From positions 1-13,286 of the forward strand of contig NZ_JAAEJX010000017.1 in assembly GCF_036858155.1 (NCBI RefSeq): DNA of 13,286 nucleotides, read 5' to 3'. Position 1 is the first letter of the stretch. The number at the start of each line of letters is the position of its first letter. The stretch is from Liberibacter brunswickensis. GTDB lineage: Bacteria > Pseudomonadota > Alphaproteobacteria > Rhizobiales > Rhizobiaceae. Positions 1-6,456 of this stretch are shown here, in pieces. The translations under genes and the position numbers were made by a program. The notes under the pieces were generated by a model. That model ran no database searches and was not told the DNA's origin. It worked only from the letters and a program-made list of their open reading frames with translations.

Positions 1-505
1 CATTAGGATGGTATTATCAACTTTTGATTTTATTTGAAAATCATAATAAAAGAAAATTAAGCAAAAAAATAATATGACTATTACTTTTTATATAAGTATA
101 TCTTTCCTAATAAGATGTAATTTAATTTATTTTTACTTAGATCTAAACTAAAAAATTTTCTTTGAACTTTTTTTATTGCGTTTAATCATTTTCTTATTGA
201 TAATTTATAAATAACTTGCTCAAATTAACTATTTTTTATTTAAATTATTTTTATTGATTATCTCAATAACAAATATTTTTTATTATTATTTATAATTTAT
301 TGGTTTTGTAGATAGTAAAAAAATTGTTTTATTATTTATAATTGATCATTATTTAATTTCTTTTATACAAGATATCATTGCATGTATTATGGGTTTTTGG
401 TATACCATTCAAACCGTTAAGAAAAGTTATGTATAGCTTTAAACATTTTCTTAATTTTTCAAAAGTAAGGCTAATCTATATGAAAAAATATCATAAAATC
501 AAGTA

Positions 506-539
506 TTTATGATGTTCATAAAATGTATTAGATTATAAT
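506..539 (+). promoter_or_regulatory. Candidate promoter with operator-like inverted repeat for the ialB-like gene
   Basis: TATAAT at 534-539 is a perfect -10 consensus lying about 78 bases before the start codon. I see no good -35. Instead, the region where it would lie (about 511-516) is covered by a perfect 7+3+7 inverted repeat, TTTATGA-TGT-TCATAAA (506-522). The arrangement would suit a repressor or activator site, but in DNA this AT-rich repeats of this size occur by chance, so the call is tentative. Confidence 0.3.
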
Positions 540-583
540 TAGTTTAATGTAATTATTCGTGTAGGTAGGGATTAACATTCCAT

Positions 584-607
584 ATGCTTGAATACTATGC
601 TGATTAA
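584..607 (+). CDS. Possible 7-codon leader peptide upstream of the ialB-like gene
   Basis: ATG at 584 opens a frame encoding MLEYYAD, and its TAA stop (605-607) overlaps the AAGGAG ribosome site (606-611) of the next gene. That geometry would let translation of the leader affect access to the downstream site. The mini-ORF's own ribosome site is poor: the nearest G-rich run, GTAGGG (565-570), is about 13 bases away. Conservation of the frame in relatives would be needed to believe it; chance is the default explanation. Confidence 0.15.
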   Translation: MLEYYAD

Positions 608-616
608 GGAGTAGCA

Positions 617-1174
617 ATGTTATTAAATATTATAAAAGATTTTTATATTTTTAGAGTAGGATTTTTTATTGTATTGATGATGAGCAGTTTATCCAATGTA
701 TATGCTACTACTACTTCACATCCTTCTCCTACATTGCACAACCAGTTTTCTAAATGGTCCGTATATCAATATCCAGACTTAGATAAGACCGTTTGTTTCG
801 CCCTTTCTATTCCTAATGTTTCAGAACCTGAAAGTGTTAAACATGGAATTAATTTTTTTATTGTTTCAGCGAAAAACAAAACAAGTGATTCTTATCTTCC
901 GGAATTAGTTATGGATTATCCTTTAGATGAAGAAACAATGGTTTCTGTTGAAGTAAGTGGAAAATATTCTAGTGGCCAAATATTTAAAATGAAACCTCAT
1001 AATAATAGGGCTGTATTTGAAAAAAGGTTTTATGATGATATGCTTATTAAGGAAATGCGATCGGGAAAGGAATTAATTGTATCTGCTAGATCTAAACGTG
1101 GAACTAATACTCGTTATGTATATTCTCTTACTGGTTTGTCTAATGCTATTGCAGATGTTCTGAAATGTAAGTAA
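617..1174 (+). CDS. IalB-like (invasion associated locus B family) exported protein
   Basis: A 185-residue secreted protein. Residues 1-30 form a signal peptide: a basic/hydrophobic start, a hydrophobic core from about 14 to 23, and an Ala ending in VYA before TTT, a good signal peptidase I site. The mature part has a predicted beta-rich look, with WSVYQYP near residues 47-53, a Cys at 60 and another at 184, the second residue from the end; such a pair could form the disulfide seen in this family. IalB-family proteins are periplasmic or outer-membrane associated; Bartonella IalB is linked to erythrocyte invasion, but the biochemical role is unknown. The ATG has a strong AAGGAG five bases upstream. 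The gene precedes rlmN by 115 bases, an order I recall from rhizobia. The family call rests on overall resemblance, so it is moderately confident. Confidence 0.7.
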   Translation: MLLNIIKDFYIFRVGFFIVLMMSSLSNVYATTTSHPSPTLHNQFSKWSVYQYPDLDKTVCFALSIPNVSEPESVKHGINFFIVSAKNKTSDSYLPELVMDYPLDEETMVSVEVSGKYSSGQIFKMKPHNNRAVFEKRFYDDMLIKEMRSGKELIVSARSKRGTNTRYVYSLTGLSNAIADVLKCK

Positions 1175-1289
1175 ATTATCTCGTTTTCCCCTTTTATTAC
1201 TAAAGTCTTATCTGTGTATTGTTTTGTAAAATTAAGGTTATACAGAGTTATTATCTTTTACAAACAGTTGATTTTTAGGATAGTTTAAT

Positions 1290-2453
1290 TTGAATATTTT
1301 TAAAAAAAAATCTTTGATTGGCATGATGAGAGAAGAGATAGAAAATTCTTTGCTCGAAATAGGAATTATGCCAGCTCAATTAAAAATGCGTACATCGCAG
1401 ATCTGGAAGTGGATATATGTTCGAGGTGCACGTAATTTTCAAGTTATGTCCGATATTTCAAAAGAAATACGTTGTCTTCTAGATCAGCATTTTAGTATCA
1501 TTTATCCAGAAGTTGTTGATGAAAAAGTTTCCACTGATGGTACACGTAAATGGCTATTACGTTTTCCTGAGAGATGTGCTGGTGGTTCTGTAGATATTGA
1601 AACGGTTTATATTCCTGAAAAATCTCGTGGTACTTTGTGTGTTTCTAGTCAAGTTGGTTGTTCTTTGACTTGTTCTTTTTGTTATACGGGAACTCAACAA
1701 TTAGTACGCAATCTCACAGCAGAAGAAATATTATTGCAAATTCTTTTAGTTAGAGATCTTTTAGGAGATTTTCCAGGATGTAGAGATATTGAAGGAATGA
1801 TAGTTCCATTGTTAGGTCGTAAGATCTCTAATATTGTTATGATGGGTATGGGAGAGCCTCTTTGTAATTTCGATAATGTAAAAAAATCTTTATTAATTGC
1901 CAGTGATAGTATGGGGTTATCTTTTTCAAAACGTCGTATTACTCTTTCTACTTCTGGATTCGTACCTAATATTGCGAGAGTTGGAGAAGAAATTGGAGTG
2001 ATGTTGGCTATTTCTTTGCATGCAGTTAATAATGATCTTCGAAATATTTTAGTGCCTATTAATAGAAAATATCCTTTGGAAATATTAATGGATGCATGTC
2101 GTAATTATCCAGGTTTATCTAATGCAAGGCGTATTACTTTTGAATATGTTATGCTTAAAGGTGTTAATGATAGTCCTAAAGATGCAATCAACCTTATCAA
2201 AATTCTCAAGGGTATTCCTGCAAAAATAAATCTTATACCATTTAATCCTTGGCCAGGATGTGATTATCTTTGTTCTGATCAAAAGGATATTTCAATATTT
2301 GCTGAATGTATTAAACGCTCTGGATATTCATCTCCTATTCGCACTCCACGAGGAGTTGATATTTTAGCAGCATGCGGTCAATTGAAATCTCTTTCCAAAA
2401 GACCTTTGAAGGTTTCTAATAAGGATATTAAGAGAGAAGTAATTATACAATGA
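1290..2453 (+). CDS. rlmN: Dual-specificity 23S rRNA/tRNA adenine-C2 methyltransferase RlmN
   Basis: A radical SAM enzyme that methylates C2 of A2503 in 23S rRNA and, in the best studied homologue, A37 of some tRNAs. At 387 residues it has full family length. The radical SAM cluster motif CxxxCxxC is at Cys124, Cys128 and Cys131, with Tyr132 after it. The two mechanistic cysteines have clear counterparts at Cys117 (LCVSSQVGC context) and Cys362 (DILAACGQL context). GMGEP (186-190), the SAM-binding glycine region, and SLHA (242-245) are present. The start shown is TTG with AGGA (1277-1280) nine bases upstream; an ATG at 1323 would remove 11 residues, including SLIG, which I believe is conserved in rhizobial homologues, so I keep TTG. 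It may be cotranscribed with the upstream ialB-like gene, and it converges with lysS. Confidence 0.95.
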   Translation: MNIFKKKSLIGMMREEIENSLLEIGIMPAQLKMRTSQIWKWIYVRGARNFQVMSDISKEIRCLLDQHFSIIYPEVVDEKVSTDGTRKWLLRFPERCAGGSVDIETVYIPEKSRGTLCVSSQVGCSLTCSFCYTGTQQLVRNLTAEEILLQILLVRDLLGDFPGCRDIEGMIVPLLGRKISNIVMMGMGEPLCNFDNVKKSLLIASDSMGLSFSKRRITLSTSGFVPNIARVGEEIGVMLAISLHAVNNDLRNILVPINRKYPLEILMDACRNYPGLSNARRITFEYVMLKGVNDSPKDAINLIKILKGIPAKINLIPFNPWPGCDYLCSDQKDISIFAECIKRSGYSSPIRTPRGVDILAACGQLKSLSKRPLKVSNKDIKREVIIQ

Positions 2454-2520
2454 TAATAAATTTAATTGAATATATATAAGATATATATCACATTATAATT
2501 AGTCTAAAATATCCGCGTAA

Positions 2521-2538
2521 ATGATAACATATTATCAT
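2521..2538. terminator. AT-only hairpin between convergent rlmN and lysS
   Basis: ATGATAA (2521-2527), a CATA loop and TTATCAT (2532-2538) form a perfect 7-bp stem in the 105-base gap where two transcripts meet. No strong T tract follows on either strand and the stem has only two G:C pairs, so it is a weak candidate for a bidirectional terminator. A second weak repeat, a run of alternating TA around 2469-2488, lies nearby. Confidence 0.25.
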
Positions 2539-2558
2539 AAATAAAATTAGTATTGTTA

Positions 2559-4064
2559 TTAGATTTTTCTGTTGTCATTCTTCAAACGTTGTGCTGGGAA
2601 AAGTATAACATCTCGAATAGAGGGTGCATTGGTCAATAACATAATCAAACGATCTATTCCAAGGCCTAATCCACTTGCTGGAGGCATTCCATAGGTCATT
2701 GCATCTAAAAAATCTTCATCAAGAATTGTAGGTTCTCCACGTTCATGGGACTGTTGAACTTGTTTTTCCATACGTATGCGTTGTTCTACAGGATCATTAA
2801 GTTCGGAAAATGCATTACATATTTCCCATCCATTGCAGTATGTTTCAAAACGTTCTACTAGACGATTTTCTTCTGCTACTTCTTTTGCAAAAGGTGATAC
2901 ATCTTTGGGGAAATTTATGATATGAGTTGGATTTAGAATATTTTTCTCTATTTTTTCTTCAAAGACTGTCATCATGACTTCACCCCATAAAGAGTCTTCT
3001 GCGATTTCAATACCAATATTTTTTGCTACAGAACGTGCTTCTTGATCACTTTCTAAATTCATGAAATCAATTCCTGTTTTTTCCTTTATTAATTCTGGCA
3101 TAGATTTACATGCAAATGGTGTTTTAAAAGAAATTACTTTTTCTCCAAATGTAATATCTGTCGTTTCGTATAGCTTTACAACAAGATTATGGAAAAGATC
3201 TTCTATTAATCTCATCATATCTCGATAATCAGTATAAGCCCAATAAGCTTCTATCATTGTGAATTCTGGGTTATGTCTTGAGGATATTCCTTCGTTACGA
3301 AAATTGCGATTTAATTCAAATACTTTATCAGTTAAACCAGATATAAGTACTCGTTTAAGATAAAGCTCAGGTGCAATTCGGAGATACATATCTGATTTTA
3401 GGATATTATGATGAGTTATAAATGGATCAGCAGTAGCACCTCCGTACATAGGTTGTAATATGGGAGTTTCTACTTCCATAAATCCTTTATTTTCCATAAA
3501 ATTTCGTATTTGAGAGATAATATTACTTCTTTTTTGAAAACGTAATTTAGAGTCTTCATTGCTGATAATGTCAAGGTATCTTTTACGATATCTAATTTCT
3601 ACATCAGATAATCCATAATATGTTTCTGGAATTGAGTTCAACGCTTTGCTAAGCATTGTTATTTTTTGTGCGTTAACTGTTAGTTCACCACGCTTAGTGC
3701 GACGTACTTCTCCTGTTACCCCTATAATATCACCTATATCAATCATAGGTAATAAATTTTGTGAATCTTGATCTGTTATGTTTTTATGAGTAAAAATTTG
3801 TATTTTACCGCTTGCATCGTGAATATCCATAAACATTCCAGAGTTGCGGGAAGAATAAACGCGTCCAGCAACAGTTATTATATCTTGCGATTTTTCGTCA
3901 TTTTGAAGATAAGAATATTTTTTACTTACTTCAGCATTAGGTAAATCACGATGGAAATGAGTGGGATAAACTTCTGCTAAAGATTTCCTCAATATATCTA
4001 ATTTTTGAGAACGAACTTCGATAGAATTAGAAGATAAAACCTCTTTAGTCATAATATTACTCAT
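2559..4064 (-). CDS. lysS: Lysyl-tRNA synthetase, class II
   Basis: Charges tRNA-Lys with lysine using ATP in the cytoplasm. The 501 residues match normal length. An N-terminal OB-fold anticodon-binding domain spans about 64-135 (VAGRVYSSR, then MDIHDASGKIQIF). The class II catalytic core follows: motif 1 around 194-205 (GFMEVETPILQP), then the YGGATADPF region, motif 2 at 255-272 (FRNEGISSRHNPEFTMIE) with its conserved Arg, and motif 3 at 465-477 (GLGLGIDRLIMLL). Many alphaproteobacteria use the unrelated class I enzyme; class II fits the Rhizobiaceae lineage. The ATG begins one base after the gltX stop codon and has no Shine-Dalgarno sequence (only A-rich bases), so translation is probably coupled to gltX. 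A second in-frame Met at residue 5 is an alternative start. Confidence 0.95.
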   Translation of the reverse strand: MSNIMTKEVLSSNSIEVRSQKLDILRKSLAEVYPTHFHRDLPNAEVSKKYSYLQNDEKSQDIITVAGRVYSSRNSGMFMDIHDASGKIQIFTHKNITDQDSQNLLPMIDIGDIIGVTGEVRRTKRGELTVNAQKITMLSKALNSIPETYYGLSDVEIRYRKRYLDIISNEDSKLRFQKRSNIISQIRNFMENKGFMEVETPILQPMYGGATADPFITHHNILKSDMYLRIAPELYLKRVLISGLTDKVFELNRNFRNEGISSRHNPEFTMIEAYWAYTDYRDMMRLIEDLFHNLVVKLYETTDITFGEKVISFKTPFACKSMPELIKEKTGIDFMNLESDQEARSVAKNIGIEIAEDSLWGEVMMTVFEEKIEKNILNPTHIINFPKDVSPFAKEVAEENRLVERFETYCNGWEICNAFSELNDPVEQRIRMEKQVQQSHERGEPTILDEDFLDAMTYGMPPASGLGLGIDRLIMLLTNAPSIRDVILFPAQRLKNDNRKI

Positions 4065-4065
4065 T

Positions 4066-5541
4066 TCATTTCTTTTTTTTATTATTTCTAATAATAGAAT
4101 TATTAACTAACGTAATAGCATGTTTTAGGCGAAAATAAACAACGGAACGTCCTAAAATTTCTATACTGTCAAAAAGAGGTAAAGAATATTTAGATCCTGT
4201 TATTGTAAGGAAAATAGGTTTAACTATAACCTTAAGAGGTTTTTCTATATTTTGGGCTACATTGCGTAATGCCTTTTCAATATTTTCTCTTGTCCAAATT
4301 TGTGTGTTTTCTAATTCTTCTAGTGATCTTTTCAAGATATCTACAATTTCTGCTAGATCAAGAGAAATATTTTGAAAAGAATCCTCTGTTAAATTAATAT
4401 CATGTTTAAATAAAAAATCTATCATTTTAGGAATCGAGGAAAGAGTTGTAATACGAGATTGCGCAAGTGTTAATGCTTTCGTAAGGCAATCTTTTTCTTT
4501 CACCCATTGTGATACACGAGATATAAATTCTATTGTAGATAGTTGTTCACGAATCCAACGACCATTTAACCAGTCTAACTTTTGTTGATCAAATACAGCT
4601 CCTGCCTTTGATAAATTATGAAGATCAAAACAATGGATTAATTGTTGTATATTCATTAATTCATCTTCCTCCTCATTTTTGTTTACAAACAAAAGAGCAA
4701 GAAAATTAATTAGAGCTTCTGGTAAATATCCCATTGCTGAATAATAGGAAATAGAAGTATTGTTTTTTCGTTTTGATAATTTAGATCTATCAGGATTTTT
4801 AATGAGAGGTATATGGATAAATTCGGGAATAGGGAAGTCTAAATATTGATATAATAGTATATGTTTGGGCACTGAAGAAAGCCATTCTTCTCCTCTTGCA
4901 ACATGCGTGATTTTCATTAGATGATCATCAATGACATTTGCTAAGTGATATGTTGGCATTCCATCAGATTTTAATAAAACTTGCATGTCAACAGCATTCC
5001 AAGGAATTTCAATTTTTCCGTATACTTTATCTTGGAAGACACATAATCCTTGATTAGGAACTTTAAGACGTATTACATGTTGTTTTTTTTCTTTTAATAG
5101 AAGTTCTATTTCTTTATCTGAAAGTTTAAGACAGCAACCATCGTATCTTGATGGAATATTGCTTTTTCGTTGGGAACGTCGCATATCTTCTAATCTTTCT
5201 GTTGAGCAAAAACAGTGAAATGCGAGTTTTTTATCTAGAAGATTTCTTACATAAGATTGATAAATATTTTTTCGTTCTGATTGACGATATGGCCCATATT
5301 CTCCTCCTATATCAGGACCTTCATCCCAATTAAGACCACACCACTTTAAATATTTGATCACTGCATTTTCGGATTCTAACGTAGAACGTTTACTATCGGT
5401 ATCTTCAATACGAAGTATAAATTTACCTCCAGTTTTTTTTGCTATGAGATAATTAAATAGAGCTGTATAAGCCGTTCCAATATGTGGTTCTCCAGTAGGA
5501 GAAGGAGCAATGCGAACTCGCACTTCATGATCAGAAATCAT
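4066..5541 (-). CDS. gltX: Glutamyl-tRNA synthetase
   Basis: Class I synthetase that activates glutamate. In bacteria using the GatCAB amidotransferase route it also mischarges tRNA-Gln; whether this copy does so cannot be told here. At 491 residues it is complete. The Rossmann fold starts with RIAPSPTGEPHIGT (11-23, HIGH-type motif), and the KMSKS loop is KLSKR at 254-258. The connective insertion has Cys110, Cys112, Cys136 and Cys137 where zinc-binding homologues have CxC and CxH; the final His is replaced by Lys139. An alpha-helical anticodon-binding region fills the C-terminus, ending in four lysines encoded by an A8-containing tract. The ATG is preceded by GGAAAG about ten bases upstream. 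It is first in a two-gene operon with lysS, and the spacer upstream holds a candidate promoter with palindromes. Confidence 0.95.
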   Translation of the reverse strand: MISDHEVRVRIAPSPTGEPHIGTAYTALFNYLIAKKTGGKFILRIEDTDSKRSTLESENAVIKYLKWCGLNWDEGPDIGGEYGPYRQSERKNIYQSYVRNLLDKKLAFHCFCSTERLEDMRRSQRKSNIPSRYDGCCLKLSDKEIELLLKEKKQHVIRLKVPNQGLCVFQDKVYGKIEIPWNAVDMQVLLKSDGMPTYHLANVIDDHLMKITHVARGEEWLSSVPKHILLYQYLDFPIPEFIHIPLIKNPDRSKLSKRKNNTSISYYSAMGYLPEALINFLALLFVNKNEEEDELMNIQQLIHCFDLHNLSKAGAVFDQQKLDWLNGRWIREQLSTIEFISRVSQWVKEKDCLTKALTLAQSRITTLSSIPKMIDFLFKHDINLTEDSFQNISLDLAEIVDILKRSLEELENTQIWTRENIEKALRNVAQNIEKPLKVIVKPIFLTITGSKYSLPLFDSIEILGRSVVYFRLKHAITLVNNSIIRNNKKKK

Positions 5542-5562
5542 ATATTTTTATCTTTCCAAAGA

Positions 5563-5579
5563 TAATCTTAGTAAGATTA
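5563..5579 (-). promoter_or_regulatory. Perfect 17-base palindrome in the gltX leader
   Basis: TAATCTTA (5563-5570), a central G and TAAGATTA (5572-5579) form an 8+1+8 palindrome. It lies about 20 bases upstream of the gltX start and inside the predicted transcript, just before the GGAAAG ribosome site. As RNA it would form a 7-bp hairpin with a 3-base loop; as DNA it could be an operator just downstream of the start point. Sequence this AT-rich would give about one such palindrome per window by chance, so position is the main support. Confidence 0.35.
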
Positions 5580-5593
5580 AGAGTTTTTGATTA

Positions 5594-5623
5594 ATGTTAA
5601 GTGAGGATTATCCTCTCAGTCAA
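5594..5623 (-). promoter_or_regulatory. Candidate gltX-lysS promoter with palindrome in the spacer
   Basis: Read on the minus strand: TTGACT (5623-5618, five of six matches to the -35 consensus), an 17- or 18-base spacer, then TTAACA or TAACAT as a weak -10 (5600-5594). The spacer contains a perfect 13-base palindrome, GAGGATTATCCTC on the plus strand (5603-5615), which is unusually G/C-rich for this spacer. A transcript would begin near 5587, giving a leader of about 45 bases. A protein bound to the palindrome would sit between the two promoter elements. Confidence 0.4.
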
Positions 5624-5890
5624 GAGTTTCAAAATAAAAGATAAAAAGAAAATAATTACTCATTATTAAAAGGAATATCTTGTTTTAAAAAAAATAAATT
5701 TATGCCTCCAAAACACGTGTCAAAAATGATTGTTTTTTGTATTGATATTTTCATAGTTCTGTGTACGAGAATATAGTAAATTTTATATTAGTAAAATTGC
5801 ATATTCTTCCTCAATAAAAAATTAATTATATCTTTTATAAATAATTTGATAATCTTTTATCTAAAATATCTGTCAGATATATTTATTTTA

Positions 5891-5918
5891 TTGTAATTAT
5901 AGAATAGGTAATTAAAAT
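5891..5918 (+). promoter_or_regulatory. Candidate yajC promoter
   Basis: TTGTAA (5891-5896), a 16-base spacer and TAAAAT (5913-5918, five of six matches to the -10 consensus) lie about 55 bases before the yajC ATG. The spacer ends in AATAGGTAAT (5903-5912), a 10-mer whose complement occurs twice more, just before the cca start. In this base composition such promoter matches are common, hence the low score. Confidence 0.3.
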
Positions 5919-5973
5919 AAAGGTTATTTTTTGTGATTTATTTGTTATTACCCGTTTTTTAGGAGATTTTTTT

Positions 5974-6321
5974 ATGATTTTTAAAAAAGTTTATGCACAG
6001 TCAGATGTTCCTTCAATTACTTCTATTACTTCTCCCTTTGAAATGGCTTTTTTGTTTTTTATTTTGGCGGTAGTGTGGTATTTTTTAATTATTCGTCCAC
6101 AACGTCAACAATTACAAAAACGTACAGAAAAATTACGCAACGTGCGTAGGGGAGATTCCGTAATTACATCTGCTGGAATCATAGGGAAAATTACAAAGGT
6201 TATTGATGATTCTGAAGTTGAAGTAGAAATATCCGAAAATGTACGTGTTCGTGTTGTTCGTTCGTTTATCTCTGAAATTATTTCAAAATCCGAACCTGTA
6301 TCCGTAACCAAAAATAAGTAA
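5974..6321 (+). CDS. yajC: Preprotein translocase accessory subunit YajC
   Basis: A small inner-membrane partner of the SecDF complex, which assists SecYEG in protein export; its exact role is unsettled. At 115 residues it matches family size. A short periplasmic start (about 1-21) precedes one transmembrane helix (about 22-40), followed by the hallmark RPQRQQ (41-46) and a basic cytoplasmic segment. Next comes the family's small beta-rich domain, with GDSVITSAGIIGKI at 60-73 and alternating charged/valine strands at 81-97. The ATG has a clear AGGAG (5961-5965) eight bases upstream. In most alphaproteobacteria secD and secF follow directly; here the next gene is the CCA-adding enzyme, so either the cluster has been broken or secDF lie elsewhere in the genome. 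Confidence 0.92.
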   Translation: MIFKKVYAQSDVPSITSITSPFEMAFLFFILAVVWYFLIIRPQRQQLQKRTEKLRNVRRGDSVITSAGIIGKITKVIDDSEVEVEISENVRVRVVRSFISEIISKSEPVSVTKNK

Positions 6322-6409
6322 TAATAATTCTCTGATTCTAATTTGTTATTTAGTTATATGATATTATCTTGACGATTGATTATCACTATAACCAAGTAGG
6401 ATAAATTAT

Positions 6410-6456
6410 ACATTACCTATTAATGTCTCCATAACATTACCTATTGAATGGGTTAT
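6410..6456 (+). repeat. Tandem 12-base repeat with hairpins across the cca start
   Basis: ACATTACCTATT occurs at 6410-6421 and again at 6434-6445, a 24-base period. The first copy closes a hairpin, ACATTA (6410-6415) with TAATGT (6421-6426). The second can pair ATAAC-ATT (6431-6438) with AAT (6447-6449) and GTTAT (6452-6456), which places the proposed cca start codon (6448-6450) inside a stem. The core ATTACCTATT is the complement of AATAGGTAAT in the yajC promoter spacer. Function is unknown; autoregulation of translation or a DNA-binding site are possible readings. Confidence 0.4.

Larger units (their letters stand above)
1..616. other. Gene-free AT-rich spacer upstream of the ialB-like gene
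   Basis: I see no convincing gene here. The stretch is extremely A/T rich with many in-frame stops and low-complexity runs; a 15-base TTATTATTTATAATT string occurs twice (about 283-297 and 329-343). A locally less AT-rich patch at 391-416 can fold into a hairpin, with GGTTT (392-396) pairing AAACC (411-415) and an inner TGG/CCA stem. A frame open from about 296 to 436 has no good start codon or ribosome site and may be a decayed remnant. The right end carries an inverted repeat (506-522), a TATAAT (534-539) and a 7-codon mini-ORF leading into the next gene. Confidence 0.6.
5542..5973. other. Divergent intergenic region between gltX and yajC
   Basis: A 432-base AT-rich spacer. The left end holds the gltX leader palindrome and promoter candidate (5563-5623), the right end the yajC promoter and ribosome site (5891-5965). 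The middle, about 5630-5890, has no gene I can support. A somewhat less AT-rich patch at 5702-5776 contains a 24-codon ATG-to-TAG frame encoding a hydrophobic peptide, but it has no ribosome site. No tRNA fold was seen. Confidence 0.6.

Noticed and set aside
5148..5333. 61-codon open frame on the + strand inside gltX
   Set aside because: Antisense shadow of a well-conserved synthetase region with no ribosome site or recognisable product.
5702..5776. 24-codon ATG-to-TAG frame encoding a hydrophobic peptide between gltX and yajC
   Set aside because: It resembles a small membrane peptide and sits in a less AT-rich patch, but there is no ribosome site before the ATG and no recognisable homologue; not enough to call a gene.
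6105..6311. 68-codon open frame on the - strand inside yajC
   Set aside because: Its Ser/Thr-rich translation is the complement of YajC's charged strands; no independent support.
6369..6392. TTGACG and TATAAC before cca as a promoter
   Set aside because: Both boxes match well, but only 12 bases separate them, too few for the usual spacing.
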